Origin: Liolophura sinensis
Lineage: Eukaryota; Mollusca; Polyplacophora; Chitonida; Chitonidae
Length of the DNA: 64,000 bases
Direction: 5' to 3'
Assembly (NCBI RefSeq): GCF_032854445.1
Contig: NC_088301.1
Coordinates: 31,089,630 to 31,153,629 of the forward strand
The notes below the pieces were generated by a model that was given only the letters and a program-made list of their open reading frames with translations, had not been told where the DNA came from and did not search any database. Positions 1 through 11,734 of the stretch are shown piece after piece. Position 1 is the stretch's first letter. Every line of letters begins with the position of its first letter. The position numbers were made by a program, and so were the translations under genes.

Positions 1-7
1 TGATCAG

Positions 8-81
8 AGTCCGACAGTATGCAAATGTGGAAAGATGACGCCCTTGTTAGCGAAATCTTGAAAGGAGGTTTTTATAACTAA
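8..81 (+). CDS. Possible 3'-terminal coding exon of an unidentified gene
   Basis: The first bases read tgatcag, an acceptable 3' splice site, followed by an open frame of about 23 codons ending in TAA at 79-81. The peptide ends WKDDALVSEILKGGFYN, a composition that looks like a real protein C-terminus rather than random AT-rich DNA. I do not recognise the family. If real, the rest of the gene lies left of the window and the AT-rich DNA that follows would be its 3' UTR. AATAAA motifs occur downstream, for example near 7330, but none can be assigned. The short length makes this uncertain. Confidence 0.4.
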
Positions 82-1035
82 AAGTGACATTTAAATATGA
101 ATAATCATTTTAAAAAGTGGAGTAAGGTACTTTGAGCTGGCCTGTACCCTGTTGTAGACAAGAGGAAGTAAAACTGCTTATCCAGCGTGCATTTGTTTTT
201 CAGTGCTCCTTATATGGAAGGATGTGGTGAATGATCTGGCCTGTACAAACCACTCCCATCAGTCCGGGGGTTATACTCTTAAAGGACTTCATGCTGGACT
301 ACACCAAAGTCATTGTCAGTCATGATTATACTCTACTCTTTAGTGGTGTGTTATTTAAACAGGGTGTATATTTTCACAGATTTTGATGGTATTGTATTAC
401 CTAGATATTAAAACTTACAATCTTACCAAAGCTGGCTGTTTTACACTGTTTCACATTCTCCAGCAACAAAATATTGAAACAAAGCATGTAAAGGACCAAT
501 CATACTTAAGATTGGAATTTTTCAAAACAGCAACGAAATTGTTCTTTTTAGTATCTGTTTCACCTATTAAGTTTTGATAGTTGTTGTGTAGTACAAGGTG
601 AATGACTTTGATATCTTCAACACTAAACATTTGCGATAAGTTGTAAATGTGCTTTAACCTATGTTCACTTCGGCTGATAGATCTTTGGTGGCTGTCTTTG
701 ATTTTTTTTAAATTAAAAATTTTAAATTATTTTTATCCAGTTGTGTTTAAAACAGAACCCATACATGTATTTTCTATATGCTAGAAGTTGTATTCTACGT
801 ATAAATTGATTTGAACTAATTAACATTTTGTTGAGAAAACTAGTTCATTCAAGGAATGAATTAAGGCAGAGATCAATTTTTAGGCTATTTTATTTGAATG
901 TAAAATTATGGTCAGCTTTTTGGAAGCAGCTTGTTTACATCATGTATAACTAAACATGATCTGTTCATGTTTACTGATCGAACATTTCTCCATATATTTA
1001 CTTTTCTGTAAGGTACAGTGTATATATGTATCATT
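82..1035. other. Non-coding AT-rich stretch
   Basis: No open frame with coding character or flanking splice signals is visible. It is either 3' UTR of the candidate exon at 8-81 or intergenic DNA leading into the 70-bp minisatellite. Confidence 0.5.
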
Positions 1036-1039
1036 GTCA

Positions 1040-2010
1040 TGACAACATGTGACTGTGGATGTGGTCCCTAATGTGTACCACCTTTCCACATACATATGTA
1101 TCTCTGTCATTACAACATGTGACTGTGGGTGTGGCCCCTAATGTGTACCACTCTTCCACATACATATGTATCTCTGTCATTTCAACATGTGACTGTGGGT
1201 GTGGTCCCTAATGTGTACCACTCTTCCACATACATATGTATCTCTGTCATTACAACATGTGACTGTGGGTGTGGTCCCTAATGTGTACCACTCTTCCACA
1301 TACATATGTATCTCTGTCATTACAACATGTGACTGTGGGTGTGGTCCCTAATGTGTACCACTCTTCCACATACATATGTATCTCTGTCATTACAACATGT
1401 GACTGTGGGTGTGGTCCCTAATGTGTACCACTCTTCCACATACATATGTATCTCTGTCATTACAACATGTGACTGTGGGTGTGGTCCCTAATGTGTACCA
1501 CTCTTCCACATACATATGTATCTCTGTCATTACAACATGTGACTGTGGGTGTGGTCCCTAATGTGTACCACTCTTCCACATACATACGTATCTCTGTCAT
1601 TACAACATGTGACTGTGGGTGTGGTCCCTAATGTGTACCACTCTTCCACATACATATGTATCTTTGTCATTACAACATGTGACAGTGGGTGTGGTCTCTA
1701 ATGTGTACCACTCTTCCACATACATATGTATCTCTGTCATTACAACATGTGACTGTGGGTGTGGTCCCTAATGTGTACCACTCTTCCACATACATATGTA
1801 TCTCTGTCATTACAACATGTGACTGTGGGTGTGGTCCCAAATGTGTACCACTCTTCCACATACATATGTATCTCTGTCATTACAACATGTGACTGTGGGT
1901 GTGGTCCCTAATGTGTACCACTCTTCCACATACATATGTATCTCTGTCATTACAACATGTGACTGTGGGTGTGGTCCCTAATGTGTACCACCCTTGCACA
2001 TACGTATGCT
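1040..2010. repeat. 70-bp minisatellite, about 14 copies
   Basis: A 70-bp unit, containing caacatgtgactgtgggtgt and gtaccactcttccacataca, is repeated head to tail about 14 times with very few differences between the inner copies. The first and last copies are more divergent (gactgtggat at the left, cacccttgcacata at the right). Open frames across it are by-products of the repetition and are not genes. Confidence 0.95.
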
Positions 2011-3679
2011 ATCAAATGTTTCAGAAGCCATCCACATTTCGAATCTTTCTGGCACTCATGCGGGCTTCAGTGGTTATGCATTTATTTATTGAAACCAGTG
2101 GTATTACATACACGGATTTAGCTTACCTTTAACATCAAGCACCATCAATTCTTATGATATACATGTACACAGGAATGTTTGTATCTCAGTCCTAATCAGC
2201 GGCCAGTGGCATTCTTTATACATTCACACGTTACCATTGGACTCGTTTCTTGGTCATTGTGCCTTTCTTAACTGACGTTTCACAGTATAACCAATCACAG
2301 GAACTTTTCAAGCTTCATGAAGACATCAAAGTTATGGCATTATTTTAAGATCATTAGCCTGTAGGAATTTCATCAGTATTTGTTCATTATAATTGTACCC
2401 CAAACAAATCAATCTTGGTAAATATCGAAGGGGTGATGTGGATAAAAACATGTATATTTAGTTTTGCCTGTAAAATTATTATAATTATTTTAACAATTTG
2501 CAGATTGTGATGCTTAAGAGTCGGCTTTACAACTGACACTACTGTCCTGTAATGACATTAAAATACATCCAGTAATGGCCATGCAGTTTACTTTTCATTT
2601 AGATTACTACATGTAAATAAGGTGTATGTAATTTTCTTTTATCTGCACAGTGCTGACAACTATTATATTAAATTAAATGAAGAATGTGCGAACAAGAAAG
2701 CTGCAAGTACTGTAAAGGTCTGTCAGATAAAAATAAATTGTTTTCTTTTAAAATCCCATAAAATTAAATTAGAGTTTCTAAACCCAAGAAACTTGTCAGA
2801 ACTGTTTCATAGCATTTGAGGTAGTTTAATGTAAAAAAGACACGAAAAGCAAGCATGAATCTCTCACCAATCTGATTTCATAGTATATTATGATATACTG
2901 TCATTCTAGTGGTAGAATCAGGATGTCATCTTGACCTACATATTTATACGTCAAATAACATATTTCATGGGGTCACGTCTTCCGCAAACACCTGCTATAA
3001 ATACTGTGGAACAGATTTAATAGGGTGTTGTTTACTTTTGTCCTTCAGTCTTGGCTGTTCAGCCTTCTTTTGTATTTGGTTACTTATTTGTTGTACTAAA
3101 CATTTTTTGTAAGTCAGCTTCCAGAGCTTGTGCTCAAGTCAACATCGCGGTTTGTTCATGTACTGTACACATGGAGTATAGTAACATTACATCCAGATCA
3201 TGGGAGGGATTTGCATGGTGAGATGTGAAGGGAGGTAACTGTGAACTAAATTGTTGCGTGGCAGGTGAACTTGTGATTTGCTTGAAAAGGACAACTGCCA
3301 AGCACAAGGTTTCATGTTGTGTAGCTTCTATCCACAAGTTTCACCAACTTTCAACAACAGTAAGGCAAGGAAAATGTGCCTAACCGAAGTTAGAAACATA
3401 ACATTGAAAGAATCAAAGTGGTGTTAAGTGCAATATACACTTCTGTGGTAAGAGAACAAATTGCTTCTTCCTCTAAACAGACCAGGACAGTAGTTCTTAG
3501 AATGAAATTGTATTAAAAGCACTGTGATGTGAAACAGCAGTTTGCCATCTTGCTGTCTGAATGAAGTTCTTCCAGATTTTAAATGCTGTATAAATGTTGT
3601 CCTTTAATGCATGTTAATCGAATTTGTGTGGGTTCACCATGATATCTCCATACACTGTAGGTATAATAACTAAAACATT
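2011..3679. other. Gene-poor stretch
   Basis: AT-rich DNA with short frames only and no splice-flanked coding signal or recognisable repeat. Confidence 0.5.
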
Positions 3680-3948
3680 ATTTATTTATTTATTTATTTA
3701 TTTGGTGTTTTAAGCCGTACTCAAGAATATTTCACTTATACGACGGCAGCCAACATTACGGTGGGAGAAACTGGGCAGAGCCTGGAGGAAACCCACGATC
3801 ATCCGCAGGTTGGTGGCAGACCTTCCCACTTACGGCCAGAGAGAAAGCCAGCATGAGCTGGACTTCAGCTCACAGCAACCGCATTGGTAAAGGCTCCTGG
3901 GTCATTACGCTGCACTAGCCTGCTAACCAACTGAGCCACAGAGGCCCC
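3680..3948 (-). mobile_element. tRNA-derived SINE, family 1, near full length
   Basis: Read on the minus strand it starts with a tRNA-like head (gtggctcagttggttagc, resembling a pol III A box), passes a body shared with many copies in this window (catgctggct, gtgggaaggtctg, acctgcggatgatcgtgggt) and ends ataagtgaaatattcttgag, tacggcttaaaacacc and an (AAAT)n tail. The same order recurs at least a dozen times here. Bivalve SINEs with a conserved central/3' domain (described as MetaSINEs) are a possible match that I cannot confirm. Confidence 0.85.
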
Positions 3949-4425
3949 TTAAAACATTTTGAAACCTCTTTAACATTGTGAAAGCAGGCAACATCATTTA
4001 TATGAAAGTCTCAGAACAACATGTCCTGGCCAGAGTTCTTTAAATTCATCTTGGCTATGGCCATGATGTTCATCATGTATAAAAATGGAACGAGATTGCC
4101 TCAAAAGGAACTTATTACAAAGTTATGTTATCCTAGGTATATTTTGATTCTTTCTGTAGCTTTCATACACAAATGTACTGTTGGCTATGTTAGTTTATTT
4201 TCCCTGACTGCATCTGTTATTTAGTACTGATATGAATTCAAGTGTGGGATAAAGATTTTATCTTGAGCTCAAAATTTAACAAAAAAATCTCAAAGTGTAC
4301 AATTCATGCAGTAACTACCCTAAATGACCATAAATTTCCTCTGTGACTAAGTTGTCCATTTTTCCTGATTCTGAGTGTTCTCTTGAGCTTAGAAAGGTGC
4401 ATTGAGTTTGGGATAATATTAGTAT

Positions 4426-4513
4426 TAGGTCATTTGGGGTGAAAGTTTAGGTCATTTAGGGTGGAAGTTTAGGTCATTTAGGGTGAAAGTTTAGGTCATT
4501 TAGGGTGAAAGTT
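4426..4513. repeat. 22-bp tandem repeat, 4 copies
   Basis: Four copies of aggtcatttagggtgaaagt plus two bases, with single-base differences, in non-coding DNA. Confidence 0.9.
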
Positions 4514-6041
4514 GTTTATATGGCGTGTACGTGTACCAGTATATACTGATGTTAGTGTACATGTATATATGAGCAATGTGTATTACATATTAGACTGAAA
4601 ATGTCTATGCGGTACATGTATTTCTTTCTGTGGATGTCCTGTTTCATATGTTAAAATATCATGAAAAATCCCTTGGAACTCCGGAGTGTATTTTGCCCTT
4701 TTAAGAATTTTTTGCATTTGTAACTTTTATACTAGCTACTGCATGTAATTTATTTATGATTTATTTGTATTCTTAAGTATTTGACTTCCTTGTTTTATGA
4801 ATTCTCTGTGCAATGGATATGTGTCAAGTTGAAAATGATGCCCGGTGGTTCAGTCTTAGTTCTGGTCTTAATTTTAGGTTTGTGCAGTAACTTAGTACAA
4901 AGTTCAAATTTTTAGGCAAATATTCCATGTATTGAATGACCAAATTCTCCTCTAATCTGACATACAGCTATATACATGTACATAAATAAAAGACAACACA
5001 AAATTTCCATGGGTCAGTTAATGAACTGTAAGGTATCACTGGAGATGCCAAAGATAAGAAAAATTTCTACTTATTTTGGTAAGCAGTGGGAGACTCGAGA
5101 ATGAGCACCAACAGAAGGCCCAAATGACAGTAGAACGCATTGTTTTCTTTTCTGTGACATTGTAGTGCATGTGAACTTTATGTATGTTTTATGAGCACAT
5201 ATACCGATAACTGGGATGAAATAAAGGAAAGAAGAAATGATTTCAGTTTTGAACTGTATTGATACAGGCGGGAAAGTTTTACATGTTCAGTATAAATAAG
5301 TAAGTTTAAACTCGTCGCTTCATTAAAATGAAGCAGTTCATCTTCACAACTCAGGTTCAGATGAGCTCCACTGCATGATGCAGGTGTGTGGGAAATGTGA
5401 AGTGCTTTATCATGAAAACTCAGATTACTTATACGGAGATTATAGCTAGCCATTTGGTAAGGTTTTTGTATATAGCTCACACTTTATACATGTCAACAGT
5501 GGATTTTGGGGGACGTCATATTCACATTTTTGTGTAATGACAAAATACAAATGTACACGCCACATATGTCAACAAACGAGAAACTGGGTATTAATCCCTG
5601 GGAATCAAGAGCTGCTTGACGGCTAGTACCTAATACTGTACTTCTTACAGCGAAAGGAACTGTAAAAATGAAGTATGTACGAGTATAAAGGCCATGGAGA
5701 AATGTATCAGACAAAAGCTTAATTTACGGTTTTTTTTTTGTATTTTTTTCCAAGGAGTTAATTACCGTCATTTGCAAAAAGACTTCCACTTAATTATTTG
5801 CTCCTGTTACACTAAAGCCGCTATTCAAATACTGTAGTTGTTGAGTGGTATCACAGATAAGCTGGGCAAAGTCAATGCGGTTATTGTGTCTATCAGTAGA
5901 ACATTCACCACGTGGATATAAGGCATTCATGTCAGTAGACCTACAGGCCTCCGCTCATGCTGGTCTCGGGTCCTTTTTGGAAAAAGGCTGAGATCTACAG
6001 TGTACTTGTAGTCGTACTGACTTGCAATTTATGTAGGCACA

Positions 6042-6043
<2 letters not shown>
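4514..6043. other. Gene-poor stretch
   Basis: No coding signal seen. It contains typical TACATGTA-type palindromes and a poly-T run near 5730. Confidence 0.5.

Positions 6044-6094
<51 letters not shown>
6044..6094. repeat. (TA)n microsatellite
   Basis: An uninterrupted run of about 25 TA dinucleotides. Confidence 0.98.
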
Positions 6095-6097
<3 letters not shown>

Positions 6098-6099
6098 CC

Positions 6100-6290
6100 A
6101 GGTAACCCCACTGACCTTTGTCAGGTATCTCTAAGTAGCAGGAGAAAGAGCACAAGCTGGATTCAAAGATACCTAATTGGTTAATAGCCTGATAATAGTT
6201 GCAGCGAGCCAGTACCATGATCATCTGAGCCAGTAAAGCCATTACAAAAATAATTTCATATAAAACGCTTCACAAAATGTTTGTGCCTAT
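6100..6290 (+). repeat. Dispersed repeat, copy 1 of 2
   Basis: The segment containing agcacaagctggattcaaa, cctaattggttaa and gccagtaaagccattacaaa recurs at 7902-8095 with scattered changes over about 185 bp. No terminal repeats or coding capacity are visible, so the class is unknown. Confidence 0.7.
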
Positions 6291-6765
6291 CAGTTGACTT
6301 CTAATTTACACCATTAAGATGACTATGTCAAGGACACATGAGCACATCAAAGTAAGGCAAATGATCTAAAATTTTGCCCAAAACTAAGATACACCTTTTG
6401 CCTGTTTCTTTTAACCTTGGAAAGGTGTTTGCAGGATTGTTTGGAGGTTTTTTAAAGTAGTTTACTATATTACATGTACATGCAGGCAGAAACAGATCAA
6501 GGTTTGATAATAATAATAGCTTATCTTCTATTGGCATATTTGTGTTTTTTGCATGTTTTTTTTTCTTTTTTACAATGTAGTTAAGGGATATTTTAAAGTG
6601 ACTGGCAAATTTGTCTTTAACCTATATTTGGCGTCTTTTTGTGCTATGCAGAACCCTTGACACTTGAAGTCCTTAAAGAGAGAGTTCCAAATACTCTTCA
6701 TGTCCCTATACAAAATGCTGTATTATTGACTCTTCTCTTTTGGAGTACATTCATAATGTAGCATG

Positions 6766-6862
6766 TAATAGCAGGTTATTGGTTCAGCCTAATAGCAGGT
6801 TATTGGTTCAGCCTAATAGCAGGTTATTGGTTCAGCCTAATAGCAGGTTACTGGTTCAGCCA
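6766..6862. repeat. 24-bp tandem repeat, 4 copies
   Basis: Four near-identical copies of a unit beginning taatagcaggttattggttc. It gives a spurious in-frame repeat of eight residues. Confidence 0.92.
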
Positions 6863-7017
6863 AACATGAAATCTCACATGCTGAACCAGTCTAAATACAT
6901 GCATACTTTTCCATGTATACGTGTATATTCAGACGTCTGCCTATGGTTTCTACATTATTGATAAATGCGGGATTCTCATAATTTACGGATGAACATGTTT
7001 GTTTCTGATCTTTTTGA

Positions 7018-7122
7018 CAGACTCCGCCTTGTTTCCTCCCACCACATTGCTGGCCGCCACCCTATAAATGAAATATTCTTGAGTATGTTATAAAACGCTG
7101 ATCAAGTAAAAAAAAAATAACA
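7018..7122 (+). mobile_element. SINE family 1, 3' fragment
   Basis: Only the 3' domain remains: tttcctcccaccacattgct, the aaatgaaatattcttgagta motif and a poly-A tail. Confidence 0.7.
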
Positions 7123-7556
7123 TTTTTGACAGCCATGTTTTTTATAGGCTGGGGATCATAGCCTAAGTAAATATTTGCCTGTCTGTTCACATACTACAAA
7201 TTCCATGTTGTACACGTAATGGTTCCTTGGGTACATGTTTTAATGTTTCCTCGGTTACAGATTATGTTCACTTTATTATGTTCATAATTGCCAGTGTAAA
7301 AATATTGCAGAAATGCTGAAATGTGTTTCAATAAATACAAAATGATACTGTGACAAAACATTTTTGCCTTGTTTTTATTTTTGCTACAGTGTTATTACAA
7401 TGATCCTTTAACAACCAGTGTTAGCCAGTAATGTACTAGCTTTCATGTATGTGTAACAAGACTTGCGGACAGTATCTAATGATATGACTTAAAGGCCAAT
7501 TTATATATTTATTTGATTCATGTTTAACAAACTCTTCACTCATATGACATGTAGAT

Positions 7557-7880
7557 TGCTTCGGTGGCCTAACGGTTACCGCTAGAGCATCCATCATTGA
7601 AGTCAGGAGACCTGAGATTAAACTCAGGTTGGGTCAGATCAAACACTAAAGATGGTCCTTGTTGCTGCCATGTTTGGAGCTGAGCACCGAAAAGACAGAG
7701 CAAGGAAAGAGAACTGGTTTGCCCGGTGTCAGTATGGTGTGTCATGTTTGGTGTCTTCAGCAAGATACATTGTACTTCAGTGGCGACAGCACTTTGACGG
7801 CATGGACTCAGGACACTGTATATGTACACACACCTAACGACTCCTCGTCATCATGCCTGAAAAACTGTTAAATACGCCGT
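7557..7880 (+). mobile_element. tRNA-derived SINE, variant type
   Basis: It starts with a tRNA-like head (ggtggcctaacggttaccgc as A-box region, gattaaactcaggttgggtc as B-box region), has a body of about 200 bp unlike the other families, and ends with cgtcatcatgcctgaaaaac and a degraded form of the tacg-ccgt-aaa terminus. That end resembles the 3' end of the (ACTC)n-tailed SINE family elsewhere in this window, suggesting a shared tail with a different body. Confidence 0.65.
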
Positions 7881-7901
7881 AAATGTACATTTATGCCTAG
7901 A

Positions 7902-8095
7902 GTATCTTTAAGGCACAGGCGAAACAGCACAAGCTGGATTCAAACATGCCTAATTGGTTAAAAGCCTAATTATAGTCAAAGCCAGCAAGTACCTAAATCA
8001 TCTGAGCCAATAAAGCCATTACAAACAATTTCATTCAAAATACTGCACAAAATTTTCACAAAAACGTTTGTCAATCAGTTTTAATATGTCAACTG
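7902..8095 (+). repeat. Dispersed repeat, copy 2 of 2
   Basis: Second copy of the repeat at 6100-6290, sharing agcacaagctggattcaaa, tgcctaattggttaa and catctgagccaataaagcc. Confidence 0.7.
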
Positions 8096-9550
8096 ACACT
8101 GCAAGTTAAAGTTCACATTAGAAATTTGATAGGTCAGGGATAAAACATTCAACAGTTAATCTCCAGGGGAACATGTATCTTTCCAAAGCATGATGTTCAT
8201 GATAACTGGCTCAACAATACCACTTACAATATGTTCAGCTGCTGCAAACGTCAACAAGAATAGAACCCTGTTTACACTAACTGACCTAAAAATTATCTCC
8301 AAAACATGCTTTTTAACTAGAGACAAATAAATGCTGTAAACCATCACTTTGGGTGTTCAAATTTGCACTTTTCCAGTAGCATATCATCATATTTTCCCTA
8401 CAAAGCTCAAAACGCCATTCAGAGTTAGAACTCTCAAGAGTCAGGCAATCTATGATAATTTGTGCTGGGGGAAATATTAGCTCATTTACTGCAACATATA
8501 CGGTGTATAGAGCTGGTCACATGATATGGTGGTCTGGTCATAATGACTCGGGCATTTAACATATAATCAATAGTACATGTACATGTATGATGCAAACTGA
8601 AACAAACAAGAGTTTTAATACTTTAATTAATTAATGTTCACTTTATGATGTTAGAAGTTTGAACTATTATAGACTTGCTAGATTTTATTCCACAGGGCCC
8701 TATGAAACACATTTAATCACATTTAAATTTTTTATCAAAATCAAAGCTGGATTAATTTTTGTGGACTTGACCCCAACTTGCATATGACTAAATCAGCACT
8801 GGCTGGGAAAACAATTTCTTTGTTCCCCAAATAAGTACATGATACCTTTACATGTATATTTAATACATATATTTTCCTCACGTTTCAACAGTCAGGTGTT
8901 TTCATTAAACTTTTGTGGACAGTCACATACGGCCCAGCGTTATCCATTTCAAGACACATGAATACTCGGCATCTTCAATGCCATCTTGTGGAAGACATAT
9001 CAACTACATGCTCATGAAAGACAATGGTAATGTTGGATCAAGCAGTCTTGCAGGTGCTCTGTTAAACTGGCAAATGCTGATGATTCAGGTCTTGTCAGAG
9101 GTTTTATTTCCCATGATCCGTTCTGAAAAACACGAATAGAATACTGCTTGTTAAGAGTCATTAAACCATCATTCACAGACTGCATGACTTGCATTGTAGA
9201 TCTATGGTATGTTAAATGTTGTGATGACAACACAGTATTTTGAGTAATTCTAGACCAGTGACATCCAATAAATTGCATTTAACATCACTGCATTTACATG
9301 AATTGAGCATTTTTTTTTAATAATAACTTATTTCAACTTTTATTTTCTTATTTAATTTCACCTTGTCAAAAGATGTATGTATGGTATCACCTGAAGGATA
9401 CATGAATATATGTGGTCATATGTCAGGGCTTTCTTTGAGAATAAAAGGCTACCACTAGCTGGCTGAGAATGAAAAAATAAAAAAAGGGCTTTTGTCAAAG
9501 TAGATGGCTACCTGACTGAAGTAGCCGGCAACTGCCTTCTAATAAATCTT
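8096..9550. other. Gene-poor stretch, possible 3' region of the TMEM141-like gene
   Basis: No coding exon is seen on either strand. On the minus strand it is downstream of the TMEM141-like gene, and a minus-strand AATAAA (plus-strand tttatt near 9340) could serve that gene. Confidence 0.4.
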
Positions 9551-9851
9551 CTACTTATCCTGCAGCCGATGTCATGTCCGTGTGTGGACAAGATTATCTC
9601 CCTTTGTTGGATCGTGAACTCCTTATGTTCAGTTGTGAAAAACACTGCTGCTGCTGCTCACGCAATTCGCTGACACAATGGCCTTGTGCGCTGAATTTAT
9701 GGGTCTTCTGCCTGATAAATTTGTTACATGGTTACTCCGTGACAGCTGACATCTCACTCAATATGAGGGTTACTAATCACATATATTCCCGTATCCTGTC
9801 ACTGATTAACCATATAACTAATAATATAGGCCAGGTTAAGATGGATTTTAC

Positions 9852-10043
9852 CTTCAGCTGTCTGTAAGCTGGTGTGTTTGTCCTCTAATGCCATCCACAT
9901 TTCCTGACAGATCTTTGTCTGATGACGAATAGCAATGTAACCAGTACAGGATCCGATCAAGATGGACGGTAACAAGAAAGATTTGCGACTGTACCACAGG
10001 TAATTCTTCAGCAGTTCCTGTGATATATAACCTCCTGCAGTTC
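9852..10043 (-). CDS. TMEM141: TMEM141-like internal exon B
   Basis: 192 nt, acceptor tgctttcag, donor gtaaaa. It encodes 63 residues with the second hydrophobic segment and the C-terminal QEMWMALE motif, and leaves one base over. A two-residue end (G then TAA) is possible at 9555-9559. Confidence 0.78.
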
Positions 10044-10400
10044 CTGAAAGCAGAAAATTATTCGGCCATCATCAAAAATATCTTTGTTGGGTGTAATTGA
10101 GGTATTAAAGACTTTTTTCTCTAAATGGTAATTCCTTAAATTTGAAGAGATGTATATGGTTAGAAAAGTGTGTATTTGGTTAGGAAAGGTTGTATGTGGT
10201 TAAGAAAGGGTGCTTGAGGTTAGGAAAAGGTGTAATATGGTATATTTCCATTGCAAAGAACACACTTTAGTACAAGCAAAATGTTGTAATCTCATGTTTC
10301 TGAAATGCTGTTAAACTATAAGTTTATTCATACCTGCCAGCATGGCGAATGTTGAAGTGGCGAAAGCTCTGGACTGGCACTGAGCATATGTCTTGTAGTG
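9852..10400 (-). CDS. TMEM141: TMEM141-like small membrane protein (partial model, two exons)
   Basis: Two minus-strand exons, 10334-10400 and 9852-10043, join through a split glycine codon at consensus splice sites into about 87 residues. The first carries HYKTYAQCQSRAF, matching the conserved EYAxCQSxAF motif of TMEM141; the second has a G-x-x-x-G hydrophobic stretch (FLLPSILIGSCTGYIAI) followed by RHQTKICQEMWMALEDK, equivalent to the family's C-terminal VTRxExxKCxxLWLxLE. Human TMEM141 is about 108 residues and two-pass, with no assigned biochemical function. The N-terminal exon of about 20 codons was not found; it should lie between 10.4 and 11.7 kb. The stop may be a TAA at 9555-9557 after a weak acceptor. 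The gene points away from the dystrophin-family gene, so the two may share a divergent promoter region. Confidence 0.75.
10148..10238. repeat. About 22-bp degenerate tandem repeat, 4 copies
   Basis: Imperfect copies of tgtatatggttagaaaagtg inside the TMEM141-like intron. Confidence 0.7.
10334..10400 (-). CDS. TMEM141: TMEM141-like internal exon A
   Basis: 67 nt, acceptor tgttattcag, donor gtatga. It encodes 22 residues and one base of a glycine codon, including AQCQSRAF. Confidence 0.78.
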
Positions 10401-11703
10401 CTGAATAACATAAGGCAAAGTCTTACAACAGTTACACTTACGGTCACAGTGTGAGGACATTTACATATATTCATTAGGTGACGACCCTCCAACACAGTGC
10501 CCTACTTGAAAGTTTTTATTGGAATTTTTTTTATTGAAAAACTTCACTTTTCCCTAAATTGTTCTCTTTGTGTTATATGTTAATCCTTATGAGTTATATA
10601 CAAAAATTCCTTCCAACTGACCCTATTCTTTTGATAGGCAACCCATAGATGGCTTCAAATGGGTTATGCTCAAAAAAGATTTTTTTCAAGGACAACCTAA
10701 TACAAGATATTACAATTCCTTCAATGCTTTATCCTTAGAAATGATACTTTACTGGGTTATGATTACAAAACTTTGTGTGGTGATTGGAAGGGGAGATGCT
10801 GCAACATGGATTTGACTAGCACCAGAAGTTAGTCGAGTAGTTATTCCTCAACCAACAGTCAATGTACTCGGACTAACATTATGTGTATGTACACCTATCA
10901 AGTTCACTGTACAATTTATCCTATCATTTTGTGATAAATACCAGCATATATATCAAAATGCACCGCCACATGCAGTTCTTTCTTAACGTATAAAAAAAAA
11001 TAACAAAGAAAAACAATGATCAATAAAATTCCTTGACATTCTGAACATGAGCGCCAGTTTGTTCTTGAACTTAAACTGGCTGTTGCAGTTTTGCACATTA
11101 GAATACAGAAGGTAGTGATCGGTAACTGCATCCTAGAGTGTCTTTCCATACACAAAATTAACTTTGTCTTTAAGCGACTAGACACAAAAGTAGAATTAAC
11201 ATTAATACTGGATATTTCTTCGTGTACACATCATGGGATTCGAGGTTGTTCATATTTGCTGAGCTGTGAAGGCCTGTCACCCTCTGTCAAAATGGTGTTG
11301 TGGTTTTTTTAGTTAACACAGTCCTTTCAACGAGCAGGACGGATACGTAGAGAAAGCCCATTCTCTGGACTCGTACCTTTTCCAGTACATTATAAGGCTT
11401 TAGTTATTTCCTTGCTATCATTATTAAGGCGTTCCGGAAAATACGTTGCATATGTATGTCTATCGAATAGGCATCCAGTGTATTGGATTCCAATGATGTC
11501 TTTATCTACAAACACAACCTGTCCAACTCACCTGTCTCGTACAGTCTTAGTGTGTTTTCTGGTCCGCTGGAAGACGGACCCGCCACAAAAGATGAAGGAC
11601 ACAGCCTCGTTATGGGTTAACAGGTACCCTTTTTCAAATTTGAGAAGGTGGTTGATGAAAGCAAAACCTTATCTAACTTCAGTGATTTGTTTTGTGTTTA
11701 ATC
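10401..11703. other. Intergenic or 5' region between divergent genes
   Basis: This region should hold the missing first exon of the TMEM141-like gene and the promoter of the dystrophin-family gene. A minus-strand open segment ends at a good donor (gacag/gtgagt, donor at 11526-11531) but is in the wrong phase for the TMEM141-like exon, so it may be 5' UTR or chance. Confidence 0.4.
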
Positions 11704-11734
11704 ATGTTTCCAAGGACATTAGATGAGATCTATG
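11704..11734 (+). CDS. DYTN: Dystrotelin-like exon 1 (start)
   Basis: ATG at 11704 opens [10 protein letters not shown] and leaves one base before a perfect gtaagt donor. That phase fits the WW exon exactly (split GAT, Asp). An in-frame TGA lies 21 bases upstream (11683-11685), so no longer reading is possible in this exon. The exon was chosen on phase, donor strength and position. Confidence 0.62.

Noticed and set aside
1670-2132. Frames across the 70-bp array on both strands
   Set aside because: They are repeat by-products with identical periodic peptides and no splice context.
6044-6094. Tyr-Ile repeat peptides around the TA run
   Set aside because: A simple microsatellite translated on both strands.
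10916-11185. 89-codon minus-strand frame as the missing TMEM141-like N-terminus
   Set aside because: No similarity to the TMEM141 N-terminus and no phase-0 donor at its end.
11412-11726. 104-codon plus-strand frame
   Set aside because: Its frame differs from the ATG at 11704 that fits the WW exon in phase; composition is not protein-like and the opposite strand is also open.
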